In this document: piece after piece, positions 17,222-25,406 of the stretch
Layout: each line of letters starts with the position of its first letter
Numbering within the stretch: position 1 is the first letter of the stretch
NCBI RefSeq assembly: GCF_026239655.1
Contig: NZ_JAPIVO010000008.1
Span: 419,716 to 483,715, forward strand
Length of the DNA stretch: 64,000 nt
Direction of reading: 5' to 3'
From: Pedobacter sp. MR2016-24
Lineage (GTDB): Bacteria; Bacteroidota; Bacteroidia; Sphingobacteriales; Sphingobacteriaceae
Made by a program: the position numbers and the translations under genes
Notes under the pieces: model-generated
Told to the model about the DNA's origin: nothing
What the model saw: the letters and a program-made list of their open reading frames with translations, nothing else
Database searches by the model: none

Positions 17222-18556
17222 ATGAACACAAAAACTGTCTCTAACATTATACCCGTTAAAAAACCGAAGATCAACGTAATTACCTTAGGCTGCTCTAAGA
17301 ACATCTATGATTCTGAAGTTTTAATGGGGCAATTAAGAGGGAATAACTTAAGTGTTGTTCACGAGGCAAATGATATCAATAAGGACGACATCATTGTGAT
17401 CAATACCTGCGGTTTTATTGACAATGCAAAACAGGAATCAATAGATACCATCCTCCAGTACAGTCAGCTGAAAGACGAAGGTAAAGTAGGTAAAGTAATC
17501 GTGACAGGATGTTTATCTGAGCGTTATAAACCGGAACTGGAAGCCGAGCTGACAAATGTTGATGCATTTTTTGGCACCAATGACCTGCAGAATATACTGC
17601 ACTCCCTGGGTGCAAATTACAAACATGAATTAATCGGAGAAAGGTTACTGACAACCCCATCACATTTTGCTTATTTCAAAATCGCTGAAGGTTGTAACCG
17701 TCCCTGCTCCTTCTGTGCTATTCCATTGATGCGTGGTAAACACGTATCTACAGAAATGAATGCATTGGTACATGAGGCTAAAATATTAGCTGCGAACGGA
17801 ACTAAAGAGTTGATTCTGATTGCGCAGGACCTTACCTATTACGGCCTGGATATTTATGGCAAACGTAATCTTGATGAGTTATTGAGAAGATTAGCTGATA
17901 TCAACGGTATTGAATGGATCAGGCTGCAATATGCTTATCCTTCAGGTTTCCCTATGGAAATCCTGGATGCGATGAACGAGCGTGATAATATCTGTAAATA
18001 TCTCGATATGCCATTACAGCATATCACAGACAACATGCTGAAGTCTATGCGCCGTGGAATTACCAAGCAAAAGACAATTGATATCGTTAACCAGATCAGG
18101 GATAAAGTTCCCGGAATCGCAATGCGTACCACATTAATCTGCGGATATCCGGGCGAAACTGAAAGAGATTTCGAAGAGATGTTACGCTGGGTAGAAGATA
18201 CGCGTTTCGACAGATTAGGTTGTTTTACCTATTCTCATGAAGAAAAAACGCATGCACATAATTTAGTGGATGATGTGCCTGAAGAAGTGAAACAGGCACG
18301 TGTAGATGCTATCATGGAATTGCAGCAGGGCATTTCATTTGAGATTAACCAGGAAAAAGTAGGCCGGACTTACAAGGTACTGGTGGACCGTAAAGAGGGT
18401 GATTTCTTTATCGGCCGTACTGAATTTGACTCTCCGGAAGTAGATAATGAGGTGCTGATTGATGCGGCAACTGGTTATGCTGCAAACGGAACATTCGTTC
18501 AGGTGAAAGTTGACCGTGCGGAAGACTTTGATCTATATGGACAGATTGTAAAATAA
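17222..18556 (+). CDS. rimO: Ribosomal protein S12 methylthiotransferase
   Basis: A radical-SAM enzyme adding a methylthio group to the conserved Asp of ribosomal protein S12. 444 residues. The N-terminal UPF0004 domain has Cys ligands in VITLGCSKN, INTCGFID and VTGCLSERY. The radical-SAM cluster motif CxxxCxxC is in EGCNRPCSFCAIP. The C-terminal TRAM domain covers ~370-444. The pattern LGCSKN distinguishes RimO from MiaB. It follows ftsY at 30 bp and is likely co-transcribed. Confidence 0.95.
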   Translation: MNTKTVSNIIPVKKPKINVITLGCSKNIYDSEVLMGQLRGNNLSVVHEANDINKDDIIVINTCGFIDNAKQESIDTILQYSQLKDEGKVGKVIVTGCLSERYKPELEAELTNVDAFFGTNDLQNILHSLGANYKHELIGERLLTTPSHFAYFKIAEGCNRPCSFCAIPLMRGKHVSTEMNALVHEAKILAANGTKELILIAQDLTYYGLDIYGKRNLDELLRRLADINGIEWIRLQYAYPSGFPMEILDAMNERDNICKYLDMPLQHITDNMLKSMRRGITKQKTIDIVNQIRDKVPGIAMRTTLICGYPGETERDFEEMLRWVEDTRFDRLGCFTYSHEEKTHAHNLVDDVPEEVKQARVDAIMELQQGISFEINQEKVGRTYKVLVDRKEGDFFIGRTEFDSPEVDNEVLIDAATGYAANGTFVQVKVDRAEDFDLYGQIVK

Positions 18557-18603
18557 AAGCTGGTGTTTGAAGAATTGTAGTTTATTAACTTAAATTCGTG
18601 GCA

Positions 18604-20190
18604 ATGCAAGCCAAGTACATCTCTTATCAGCAAACAAATGCTTTTTCATCCATTGTATTGGATTACATCGGTGGAAAAGCTAAACTGGAGGACTTTTATA
18701 AGTACTCCCCTACTATTCAGGGCTTTGAAAAAGCTATTGCCGAACGAAAGTTTTCAGGTGACCGCGAATTACTGACCCGAACGCTGCAAAGACAGTATAT
18801 GCATATTGAGCCCTCTGCTCTTGTGCTTTCCAATATCGCTTTATTAGCTGATGACCGTACCTTTACCATCACTACCGGTCATCAGCTCAATATATTTACA
18901 GGGCCTTTGTATTTTATCTATAAGATTGTTACGGCTATTAACCTGGCCAGGGATCTTAAAAAACAATTCCCTGATTACAATTTTGTTCCTGTTTACTGGA
19001 TGGCCACAGAAGATCATGATTTTGAAGAAATCAATCATGTTAAACTGGAAGATAAAATGCTGACCTGGCAGAGTAAAGCTACTGGTGCAACAGGAAGAAT
19101 CAGCACCAAAGATTTCACGGAAACACTGGTCGCCTATAAAGGTTTCCTTGGCATCAGCGGCAATGGAGATGAACTGGCAAAAAAGGTGGAAAAGGCCTAT
19201 ACCAATAACAAAAAATTAGCAGATGCCACCCGTGAACTGGTAGATTCACTATTCGGCGAGTATGGATTGATTTGTACTGACGCAGATGATGCCGCGCTTA
19301 AAGCCCAGTTTGCTCCTGTAATAGCGCAGGACATCCTGGAGCAGCATAGTTTTGAGCTGATCAATACAACCAGCAAAAGATTAGAAGAAAAAGGCTATAA
19401 ACCGCAGGTAAATCCCAGGGAGATTAACTTCTTTTATATGGATGACAACCTTCGTGAGCGAATTGTACAGGAAGGTGAACTGTTCCAGGTGATGAATACG
19501 GAAATCAGCTTCACTAAAGACAGCCTGACAGCAGAAATAAAAAGCCATCCTGAACGCTTCAGTCCAAATGTGGTGATGCGACCTGTTTACCAGGAGATTA
19601 TTCTTCCAAACCTTGCTTATATTGGTGGTGGTGCAGAAGTAACCTATTGGCTGCAGCTAAAGGCGAATTTCGACTACTATAAGGTTGCTTATCCTGTTCT
19701 TATCTTACGTAACTCGGCCATAGTAATTGATGAAAGAAGTGCCAGAAAAATGCAGATTCTTGATATCAGCGCGACCGACCTTTTCGATACAGACGAGCAG
19801 CTAAAGAATAAATGGGTAAAGGCACATGTGGGCGATTCCCTTTGTCTGGATGACGAGCAAAGAGCCATCAGAGCCGTGTTTGATCAGATCAAACTGAATT
19901 CTTATAAAATCGACAAAACACTTTCCCTCTCTGCAGAAGCGGCCAAAACAAAGAGCTTAAAGCTGGTCACCAACCTTGAAAAAAAGCTGCTGCGAGCCGA
20001 AAAAAGGAAACATACTACTTCTTTAGAACAAATCTCTCAACTCAAAAACAAATTGTTCCCATCCGGCGTCTTACAGGAACGTGTGTTAAATATAGCTCCC
20101 GTATATGTCCTCTATGGGGAAGACTTTATCAATAGTTTAGTGAGACACTTTAAACCGCTGGACCATAAATTCACCGTGATATACGCCTAA
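18604..20190 (+). CDS. bshC: Putative cysteine ligase BshC, bacillithiol biosynthesis
   Basis: Thought to add cysteine to glucosaminyl-malate, the last step of bacillithiol synthesis. 528 residues from ATG 18604 (a GTG two codons earlier is possible). Family landmarks: FTITTGHQLNIFTGPLYFIY near residue 80, VPVYWMATEDHDFEEINHV, NVVMRPVYQEIILPNLAYIG, and a C-terminal coiled coil. The product would serve as the main low-molecular-weight thiol, which fits a cell also carrying a formaldehyde-fixation pathway and Ogt. The bshA/bshB genes are not in the window. Confidence 0.93.
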   Translation: MQAKYISYQQTNAFSSIVLDYIGGKAKLEDFYKYSPTIQGFEKAIAERKFSGDRELLTRTLQRQYMHIEPSALVLSNIALLADDRTFTITTGHQLNIFTGPLYFIYKIVTAINLARDLKKQFPDYNFVPVYWMATEDHDFEEINHVKLEDKMLTWQSKATGATGRISTKDFTETLVAYKGFLGISGNGDELAKKVEKAYTNNKKLADATRELVDSLFGEYGLICTDADDAALKAQFAPVIAQDILEQHSFELINTTSKRLEEKGYKPQVNPREINFFYMDDNLRERIVQEGELFQVMNTEISFTKDSLTAEIKSHPERFSPNVVMRPVYQEIILPNLAYIGGGAEVTYWLQLKANFDYYKVAYPVLILRNSAIVIDERSARKMQILDISATDLFDTDEQLKNKWVKAHVGDSLCLDDEQRAIRAVFDQIKLNSYKIDKTLSLSAEAAKTKSLKLVTNLEKKLLRAEKRKHTTSLEQISQLKNKLFPSGVLQERVLNIAPVYVLYGEDFINSLVRHFKPLDHKFTVIYA

Positions 20191-20200
20191 CCCATCCATC

Positions 20201-21289
20201 ATGATTTTCCACACTTTTACCGCAGCACACCTCAGGGCTTTTACAATCAATGTATTTATCAAAATGGGTTGCAGTACAACAGATGCTGAGCTGGCGGCGG
20301 ACGTATTATTGAAATCAGATCTGCGCGGAATCGATTCGCATGGCGTAGCCAGGTTAAGTGGTTACGTACGTCTCTGGGAAAAGGAAAGGATTAATGCTAC
20401 ACCCAATATCCGGATAGTACATGAAACTGCTACTACAGCTACTGTAGACGGCGACGGAGGTCTCGGATTAGTGGTTGCCCCTTTCGCCATGAAAGTAGCT
20501 ATCGAAAAAGCCGCAATATACGGCAGTGGCTGGGTAGCCGTAAAAAACTCTAACCATTTCGGCATCGCAGGATACCATGCCCTGATGGCCGTGGAGCAGG
20601 ACATGATTGGTATCAGCATGACCAATGCAAGTCCGCTGGTAGCCCCTACCTATGCAAATGAAAGATTATTAGGTACCAACCCCATGTGTTATGCATTCCC
20701 TGCTGGCAAATATCCACCTGTAGTAGTAGACATGGCAACTGCCGCCGCAGCAAACGGTAAACTGGAAATTGCAAGCCGTGCCAATCAGCCTATTCCTGAT
20801 GGCTGGGCACAAGATAAAGACGGCAAGGGCTCTACTGATCCCAATGAATTAAAATCTGGCGGATCCCTACTCCCTTTAGGCAGCGATAAAGATCACGGCA
20901 GTCATAAAGGATATGGATTAAGTGCAACAGTGGATATCTTATCAGCTGTGCTTTCAGGTGCAAATTACGGCCCCTGGGTGCCCCCTTTTGTTGCTTTCCT
21001 TGATCCACCCACGGATCCTGTAGGAGAAGGTATAGGTCACTTTTTAGGTGCAATGCGCGTTGATGGATTCCGTCCTGCAGCAGACTTCAAAGATCATCTT
21101 GATAACTGGATTGAGCGTTTTAAAAGCGCAAAGACAGTTGATCCTGATAAACATGTGATCATTCCTGGTGAACCTGAATATGCGTTTGAGCAGAAACGGT
21201 CTGTATCTGGGATTCCTTTAATTGATGTTGTAGTAGAGGATTTAAATGTGTTGGCAGATAAGTTAGGAATCGAAAGGCTTAAGGTATAA
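20201..21289 (+). CDS. Ldh-family (malate/L-lactate/ureidoglycolate) dehydrogenase
   Basis: An NAD(P)-dependent 2-hydroxyacid oxidoreductase of the malate/L-sulfolactate/ureidoglycolate superfamily, unrelated to Rossmann-type LDH. 362 residues. Landmarks: LKSDLRGIDSHGVARLSGYV with the conserved His, VKNSNHFGIAGYHAL (catalytic His), TNASPLVAPTYANERLLGTN, VVDMATAAAANGKLEIA, and GSHKGYGLSATVDILSAVLS. Substrate cannot be told from sequence alone. Starts 10 bp after bshC, so probably an operon partner; a hairpin with a T-tract follows at 21323. Confidence 0.88.
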   Translation: MIFHTFTAAHLRAFTINVFIKMGCSTTDAELAADVLLKSDLRGIDSHGVARLSGYVRLWEKERINATPNIRIVHETATTATVDGDGGLGLVVAPFAMKVAIEKAAIYGSGWVAVKNSNHFGIAGYHALMAVEQDMIGISMTNASPLVAPTYANERLLGTNPMCYAFPAGKYPPVVVDMATAAAANGKLEIASRANQPIPDGWAQDKDGKGSTDPNELKSGGSLLPLGSDKDHGSHKGYGLSATVDILSAVLSGANYGPWVPPFVAFLDPPTDPVGEGIGHFLGAMRVDGFRPAADFKDHLDNWIERFKSAKTVDPDKHVIIPGEPEYAFEQKRSVSGIPLIDVVVEDLNVLADKLGIERLKV

Positions 21290-21322
21290 GATTTATCATT
21301 CATAGGTTTATTCTTCTTTGTT

Positions 21323-21409
21323 AAAAACCGGTAATTTATCTGGTGACTGGAATATTTGCCTGAAGGGGCAAACAATCCTAGGTCACCATACAAACAACCG
21401 ATTTTTTTT
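21323..21409 (+). repeat. Left terminal hairpin of an intergenic element (also a terminator for the upstream operon)
   Basis: Outer pairing AAAAA-CGGT (21323-21332) with ACCG-TTTTT (21397 on), then TGGTGAC (21341-21347) with GTCACCA (21382-21388), then an inner stem TTTGCCT / GGGCAAA closed by a GAAG loop. Eight T residues follow at 21402-21409. Its 40-nt core (21345-21384) recurs as an inverted copy at 21739-21776. It probably ends transcription from the bshC/dehydrogenase pair. Confidence 0.75.
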
Positions 21410-21683
21410 AAGACCATCTAAAGTCCATCTCCAGACCCATAGTATCATCCAGCAATGAGCCTGGATTCTTTCCCATTAACGCCGAGCCGTAAAACAACCA
21501 ATAGTAAATACCAGGAGCAAATATGCCGACTGTCAACCCGGATTCTTTCCGGTCAATAAACTATACACGCGCTAATTGCATATGCCAGCACCCAACAGTA
21601 TCCCCGTTAATAGTAAGCGCCATATACTGCCAATAGCATAATGCGGTCGCTACCCGGATTTCCCCCATTAAGGTAGGCCACAT
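21408..21683 (-). other. Frame interrupted by one TAG inside the hairpin-bounded element; coding status doubtful
   Basis: On the minus strand ATG 21683 (or ATG 21668) opens a frame that reads MWPTLMGEIRVATALCYWQY and so on to TAG at 21563-21561. It continues in the same phase FIDRKESGLTVGIFAPGIYY ... MGLEMDFRWS to TAA at 21410-21408. Apart from the TAG it is open for 90 codons. It is unusually rich in Trp, Tyr and Cys, which is more like translated non-coding DNA than a typical protein, so I do not call a gene. Three related repeats lie inside it: CCTGGATTCTTTCCC (21460), CCCGGATTCTTTCC (21537) and CCCGGATTTCCCCC (21653). Confidence 0.3.
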
Positions 21684-21714
21684 GGGTATGCAATTTGCAA
21701 AGGATCTTCTTAAA

Positions 21715-21802
21715 AATAAAAAAGGTAAGCTATATACTGACCTAGGAGTGTTGCCTCTTCAGGCAATATTCCAGTCAGTATATAGCTTACCTTTTTTTAT
21801 TT
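21715..21802. repeat. Right terminal hairpin of the intergenic element, long stem
   Basis: Arms of about 25 bp (GGTAAGCTATATACTGAC at 21724-21741 and its complement at 21774-21791, extended by A- and T-runs) enclose a core carrying an inner hairpin TTGCCT-CTTC-AGGCAA. The core 21739-21776 is the reverse complement of the left core: 36 of 38 bases match, plus the loss of one complete base pair. Flanking A/T runs would also make it a bidirectional terminator downstream of lepB. Confidence 0.85.
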
Positions 21803-21827
21803 CAGGTAAAACCTTTTTATTGGATAC

Positions 21828-23042
21828 CTAGTGGATACCCTTAAACAACCTGCTCCATCTGATTTTGCTAAAGAACGACCCGTCAGTATTGTAACTCATC
21901 CAGATGAACAGTGCTTTACCAACTACGTGGTCTTCCGGAACAAAACCCCAGTACCTTGAATCCAATGAATTGTGCCTGTTATCCCCCATCATCCAGTAAT
22001 AGTTCATTTTGAAGGTGTAACTATCCGCTTTCTGACCATTGATCAACCAGCCATTACCAGATTTTTCCAGTTTATTTCCTTCATAAATTTCAATACACCT
22101 TTTATAGAATGGCATACTTAAACTATCCAGTTTTACAGTCCATCCCTTTTTAGGAATTCTTACCGGTCCCCAGTTATCTACATTCCATTTCAGCTGCGGG
22201 TTCTGAGGGAATAAGTCCGGCTCCGCAGCACCCGGTGCTGCAGTATGCATAGTTACCGAGCTAACGAAATCCAGTTTCTTCACTTCGGCCATAAGTTCCG
22301 GAGTAGCATTGAAGTTGTAAGTATCCTGCGAAACGGCGGTAATCTGTTTGGCAATTACAAAGCCCATATCTTCAAATAGCTGGAAGTTGACATCTGCACT
22401 TTTAAATTTGACCAGGTAATCCATCTGTCCGGTGCTTTTCATCGGCTCTGGTTTACCATTAACTGAAACCAGTCCGTTAGACATGCTCATTACATCACCA
22501 CTGATCCCAATACAGCGTTTAATGTAATTCTCTCTTTTATCGACAGGTCTGCTCGTTACCGTGTATTGCGTATTAACGGCCTCATGCCCCAGTGCACGCA
22601 CAAGTCCGTAATAATCACGGTCCTGCACCTCCAGTGCAACAGTATCACCTTCCGGGAAGTTGAATACCACAACGTCATTTCTTTTGATATCCTGTATTCC
22701 CGGTAACCTGCGGTACTTCCATTGGATACCATCATAATAAGCTTTTGTGCCCGTTACCGGCATCGTATGGTGTGCAAAAGGGAATGCTACCGGAGTCATA
22801 GGTATCCTGGCACCGTAGTTTACTTTACTCACAAACAGGAAGTCACCTACGAGCAATGATTTCTCCATGGATTCTGTTGGAATAGTATAGGCTTCGATAA
22901 AAAACACCCGGATTACTGTTGCAGCTATTACTGCAAAGACGATGGCATCAAACCATTCTCTGCTTTTAGTTTTTTTCTTTTTGGGCTGGGTCGGCTGCGT
23001 AGATAAGCTTTCCTTATCTTTTTGCCTGAACTTCCAATTCAT
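21828..23042 (-). CDS. lepB: Signal peptidase I
   Basis: Cleaves signal peptides from exported proteins at the outer face of the inner membrane. 404 residues. A cytosolic Lys-rich start is followed by a single membrane anchor (~31-50, FDAIVFAVIAATVIRVFFIE). Catalytic Ser58 lies in IPTESMEKSLLVGD and the general-base Lys175 in YIKRCIGISGD; MGDNRHNSLDSRYWGFVP is the box E signature. The ~100-residue insert between the Lys box and box E makes it longer than E. coli LepB, usual for Bacteroidota. Last gene of parA-parB-DUF5683-dapB-lepB. Confidence 0.95.
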   Translation of the reverse strand: MNWKFRQKDKESLSTQPTQPKKKKTKSREWFDAIVFAVIAATVIRVFFIEAYTIPTESMEKSLLVGDFLFVSKVNYGARIPMTPVAFPFAHHTMPVTGTKAYYDGIQWKYRRLPGIQDIKRNDVVVFNFPEGDTVALEVQDRDYYGLVRALGHEAVNTQYTVTSRPVDKRENYIKRCIGISGDVMSMSNGLVSVNGKPEPMKSTGQMDYLVKFKSADVNFQLFEDMGFVIAKQITAVSQDTYNFNATPELMAEVKKLDFVSSVTMHTAAPGAAEPDLFPQNPQLKWNVDNWGPVRIPKKGWTVKLDSLSMPFYKRCIEIYEGNKLEKSGNGWLINGQKADSYTFKMNYYWMMGDNRHNSLDSRYWGFVPEDHVVGKALFIWMSYNTDGSFFSKIRWSRLFKGIH

Positions 23043-23058
23043 ATGTTATGCTGTTATG

Positions 23059-23799
23059 TTATTTAAAATTAAAGATATCAGTTATATTATAAAATCCCTG
23101 TTTGTTTTGCAGCCATTCTGCGGCGACTACCGCGCCAAGCGCAAATCCTGCACGGCTGTTAGCCGTATGTTTTAATTCGATTTCATCCACTTCAGAACTA
23201 TATACTACAGTGTGGGTACCAGGGATATTCTCAATTCTCTCCGAAGCGATCAGCAGCTGATCCTTTTTCATGACTTCCGTCAGTCCTTGTCCGGATAATT
23301 CATTGATCCATTCTGTTTTGCGGTCCAGATTTTCAATAATACCTTCCGCAATGGTCATTGCTGTACCACTAGGGGCATCCAGCTTCTGTGTATGGTGGAT
23401 CTCTTCTACCTGTACATCGTATGCCGGATAATTATTCATCATTTTTGCAAGCACTTCATTGATATGAAAGAAGAGGTTCACGCCAATACTGAAATTAGAG
23501 CCGTAAAGTAAAGTATGATTTCCCTGCAGGCATTCATTCTTGATTTCCTGCAGCTGGCCGTACCAACCTGTAGTACCTACAATCAAAGGAACATTGGCTT
23601 CGAAGCAGGTATAAATGTTTTTAATTGCGGCATCAGGAAGACTGAAATCTATAGCGACGTCCGCTTTTCTTAAATTTGAAACTGTGAGTTCATCCAGGTT
23701 TGTACTTCCAATTTTCAGGACAACTTCATGCCCCCTTTCCATCGCAAAACGCTCGATAATCTGACCCATTTTACCGTAACCGATTAAAGCTATGTTCAT
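23059..23799 (-). CDS. dapB: 4-hydroxy-tetrahydrodipicolinate reductase
   Basis: Second committed step of lysine/diaminopimelate synthesis, NAD(P)H dependent. 246 residues. The nucleotide loop is NIALIGYGKMGQIIE at the N-terminus; VGTTGWYG, LYGSNFSIGVNLFF and the catalytic EEIHHTQKLDAPSGTAM are all present. Supplies both lysine and meso-DAP for peptidoglycan. Its place between DUF5683 and lepB is the usual Bacteroidota order; 16 bp separate it from lepB. Confidence 0.95.
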   Translation of the reverse strand: MNIALIGYGKMGQIIERFAMERGHEVVLKIGSTNLDELTVSNLRKADVAIDFSLPDAAIKNIYTCFEANVPLIVGTTGWYGQLQEIKNECLQGNHTLLYGSNFSIGVNLFFHINEVLAKMMNNYPAYDVQVEEIHHTQKLDAPSGTAMTIAEGIIENLDRKTEWINELSGQGLTEVMKKDQLLIASERIENIPGTHTVVYSSEVDEIELKHTANSRAGFALGAVVAAEWLQNKQGFYNITDIFNFK

Positions 23800-23844
23800 T
23801 TTTGTTCTTTTAATAAATATTAATTTTATACATCCCGGTCATCT

Positions 23845-24462
23845 CTATAATCTGAATGCCAGCTTAAGCCCCGGTGTAGAGGAATGAAAACCATACATAT
23901 AGCTGGAATTGATGACTGTCGGCGAAAGTTTAACGCCAAGGTCATTTCCTATATCAAAGTATTTTAAGCGTGCATCGATATAAGCCTCTACAATGTTCAC
24001 TGCATACAGCGCTGCAAAAGAAATGATAATCACTTGTTTATTTCTTCTGAAAACATCCTTTGCAGTAATCAGTCCGGCAGTATTGGAGAACCCGGCCAAT
24101 GAACTTTCAGGGTTGGGAAAGCCATTTGCCTGACGAAACTGGATCTCATCCAGGTACAAATGATAATTTTTATTGTTATCAATAAAGGAAAGTGCAAGTA
24201 AAGTTCCCCCGGTATAGATTGCAGCAACTTTGAGTCCGCGGTAAACTGTCAGCCCGTTTCCTACCTGTCCCCATCCAGGTATCATTGCAGAGCGCAATGC
24301 AGCCTTTCTGCCTGCTATTTTACCATAATTAACATAAGCAGCAGTATCGGCCTTTGCAGGTGTCCGCTTAAGGCTGTCGCCCTTCACTGTAAATTTCTCC
24401 TGTCCCTTCACTACAGCCGCAGTAAAAAGGAGGAAAATCGATAACCATAAGATTTTTGGCAT
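23845..24462 (-). CDS. DUF5683 membrane protein
   Basis: 205 residues. Signal-like N-terminus MPKILWLSIFLLFTAAVVKG, then a conserved central region AALRSAMIPGWGQVGNGLTV, YRGLKVAAIYTGGTLLALSF and hydrophobic segments around residues 75-90 and 140-155. The PGWGQ motif is characteristic. Found next to parB and dapB in many Bacteroidota; role unknown. Its start overlaps the parB stop by 1 bp, so it is likely translationally coupled to the partition genes. Confidence 0.85.
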   Translation of the reverse strand: MPKILWLSIFLLFTAAVVKGQEKFTVKGDSLKRTPAKADTAAYVNYGKIAGRKAALRSAMIPGWGQVGNGLTVYRGLKVAAIYTGGTLLALSFIDNNKNYHLYLDEIQFRQANGFPNPESSLAGFSNTAGLITAKDVFRRNKQVIIISFAALYAVNIVEAYIDARLKYFDIGNDLGVKLSPTVINSSYMYGFHSSTPGLKLAFRL

Positions 24463-25397
24463 TACCAGTCTAATAATTCTAATATTCTGCTCAGGTCATC
24501 ATCAGAAACAAAAGGTATCTCAATTGCTCCTTTTCCATTTTCCCCGACCTTTAATTTAACTTTAGTCGCAAACCTTGATGCCAGATCTTTTTGCAGTTTC
24601 TGATATTCGAAAGAAACGCCAACAGACTGTTTGGCAGCTTTAGGCTTCAGTTGCAGGCTATTGATACTTCTTACCAGTTCTTCCACTTTTCTAACAGACA
24701 AACCCTTGTCGATGATCTCCTGATGAATAAACAGTTGTTTCTCCACTTCTTCCACATTGATTAAGGCACGTGCATGCCCCATCGATATTTTCTGATCGCG
24801 AATAGAGATTTGTATCACCGGCGGTAATTTCAGCAAGCGAAGGTAATTCGTCACAGTTGACCTGTTTTTCCCTACACGCTCACTCAATTGCTCCTGCTTC
24901 AGGTTACATTCTTCCAGCATGCGCTGGAAACTGAGCGCAACCTCAATCGCGTTTAAGTTTTCACGCTGAATATTTTCTATCAGTGCCATTTCCAGCATTT
25001 GCTGGTCGTTAGCACTCCGTATATAAGCCGGAATTTCAGTTAATCCTGCTAATTTCGATGCTCTTAAACGACGTTCACCTGAAATCAGCTGGTATTTACC
25101 CTGCTCCCCGTTCCTTACGGTTATCGGCTGGATCAAACCCTGTATCCGAATAGAATCTGCCAGTTCATTCAATGCTACCTGATCAAATTCAGTTCTTGGC
25201 TGATAAGGGTTGGTTTCAATATCACTGATTTTGATATGGCCTGTATTGCTGGTAGCAACTGTACTTTCCTGTTTTGGTCGCTGGTCTGTTTCAAGAGCGG
25301 AATTTATCCCGCTTTTAGGAGCATGTACAGCATCACTGTCATCTAGAAGCGCACTTAATCCTCTGCCTAAACCTGTTTTTCGCTGAAAAGATGTCAT
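24462..25397 (-). CDS. parB: Chromosome partition protein ParB
   Basis: CTP-dependent DNA clamp that loads at parS and organises the origin region with ParA. 311 residues. Box I NPYQPRTEFDQVALNELADS, box II LISGERRLRASKLAGL (CTP binding; GERR intact), the HTH LSERVGKNRSTVTNYLRLLK and GHARALINVE are present. The C-terminal ~60 residues form the dimerisation domain. The N-terminus FQRKTGLGRGLSALLDD contains the ParA-stimulating GLGRGL motif. Follows parA by 9 bp. No parS palindrome was found nearby. Confidence 0.96.
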   Translation of the reverse strand: MTSFQRKTGLGRGLSALLDDSDAVHAPKSGINSALETDQRPKQESTVATSNTGHIKISDIETNPYQPRTEFDQVALNELADSIRIQGLIQPITVRNGEQGKYQLISGERRLRASKLAGLTEIPAYIRSANDQQMLEMALIENIQRENLNAIEVALSFQRMLEECNLKQEQLSERVGKNRSTVTNYLRLLKLPPVIQISIRDQKISMGHARALINVEEVEKQLFIHQEIIDKGLSVRKVEELVRSINSLQLKPKAAKQSVGVSFEYQKLQKDLASRFATKVKLKVGENGKGAIEIPFVSDDDLSRILELLDW

Positions 25398-25406
25398 GAT
25401 TTATGT

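Noticed and set aside
21094..21417. Minus-strand frame starting MVLKKIGCLYGDLG and running into the dehydrogenase gene
   Set aside because: Two thirds is antisense to the 3' end of a firm gene, and the rest overlaps the left hairpin in a phase different from the other element frame.
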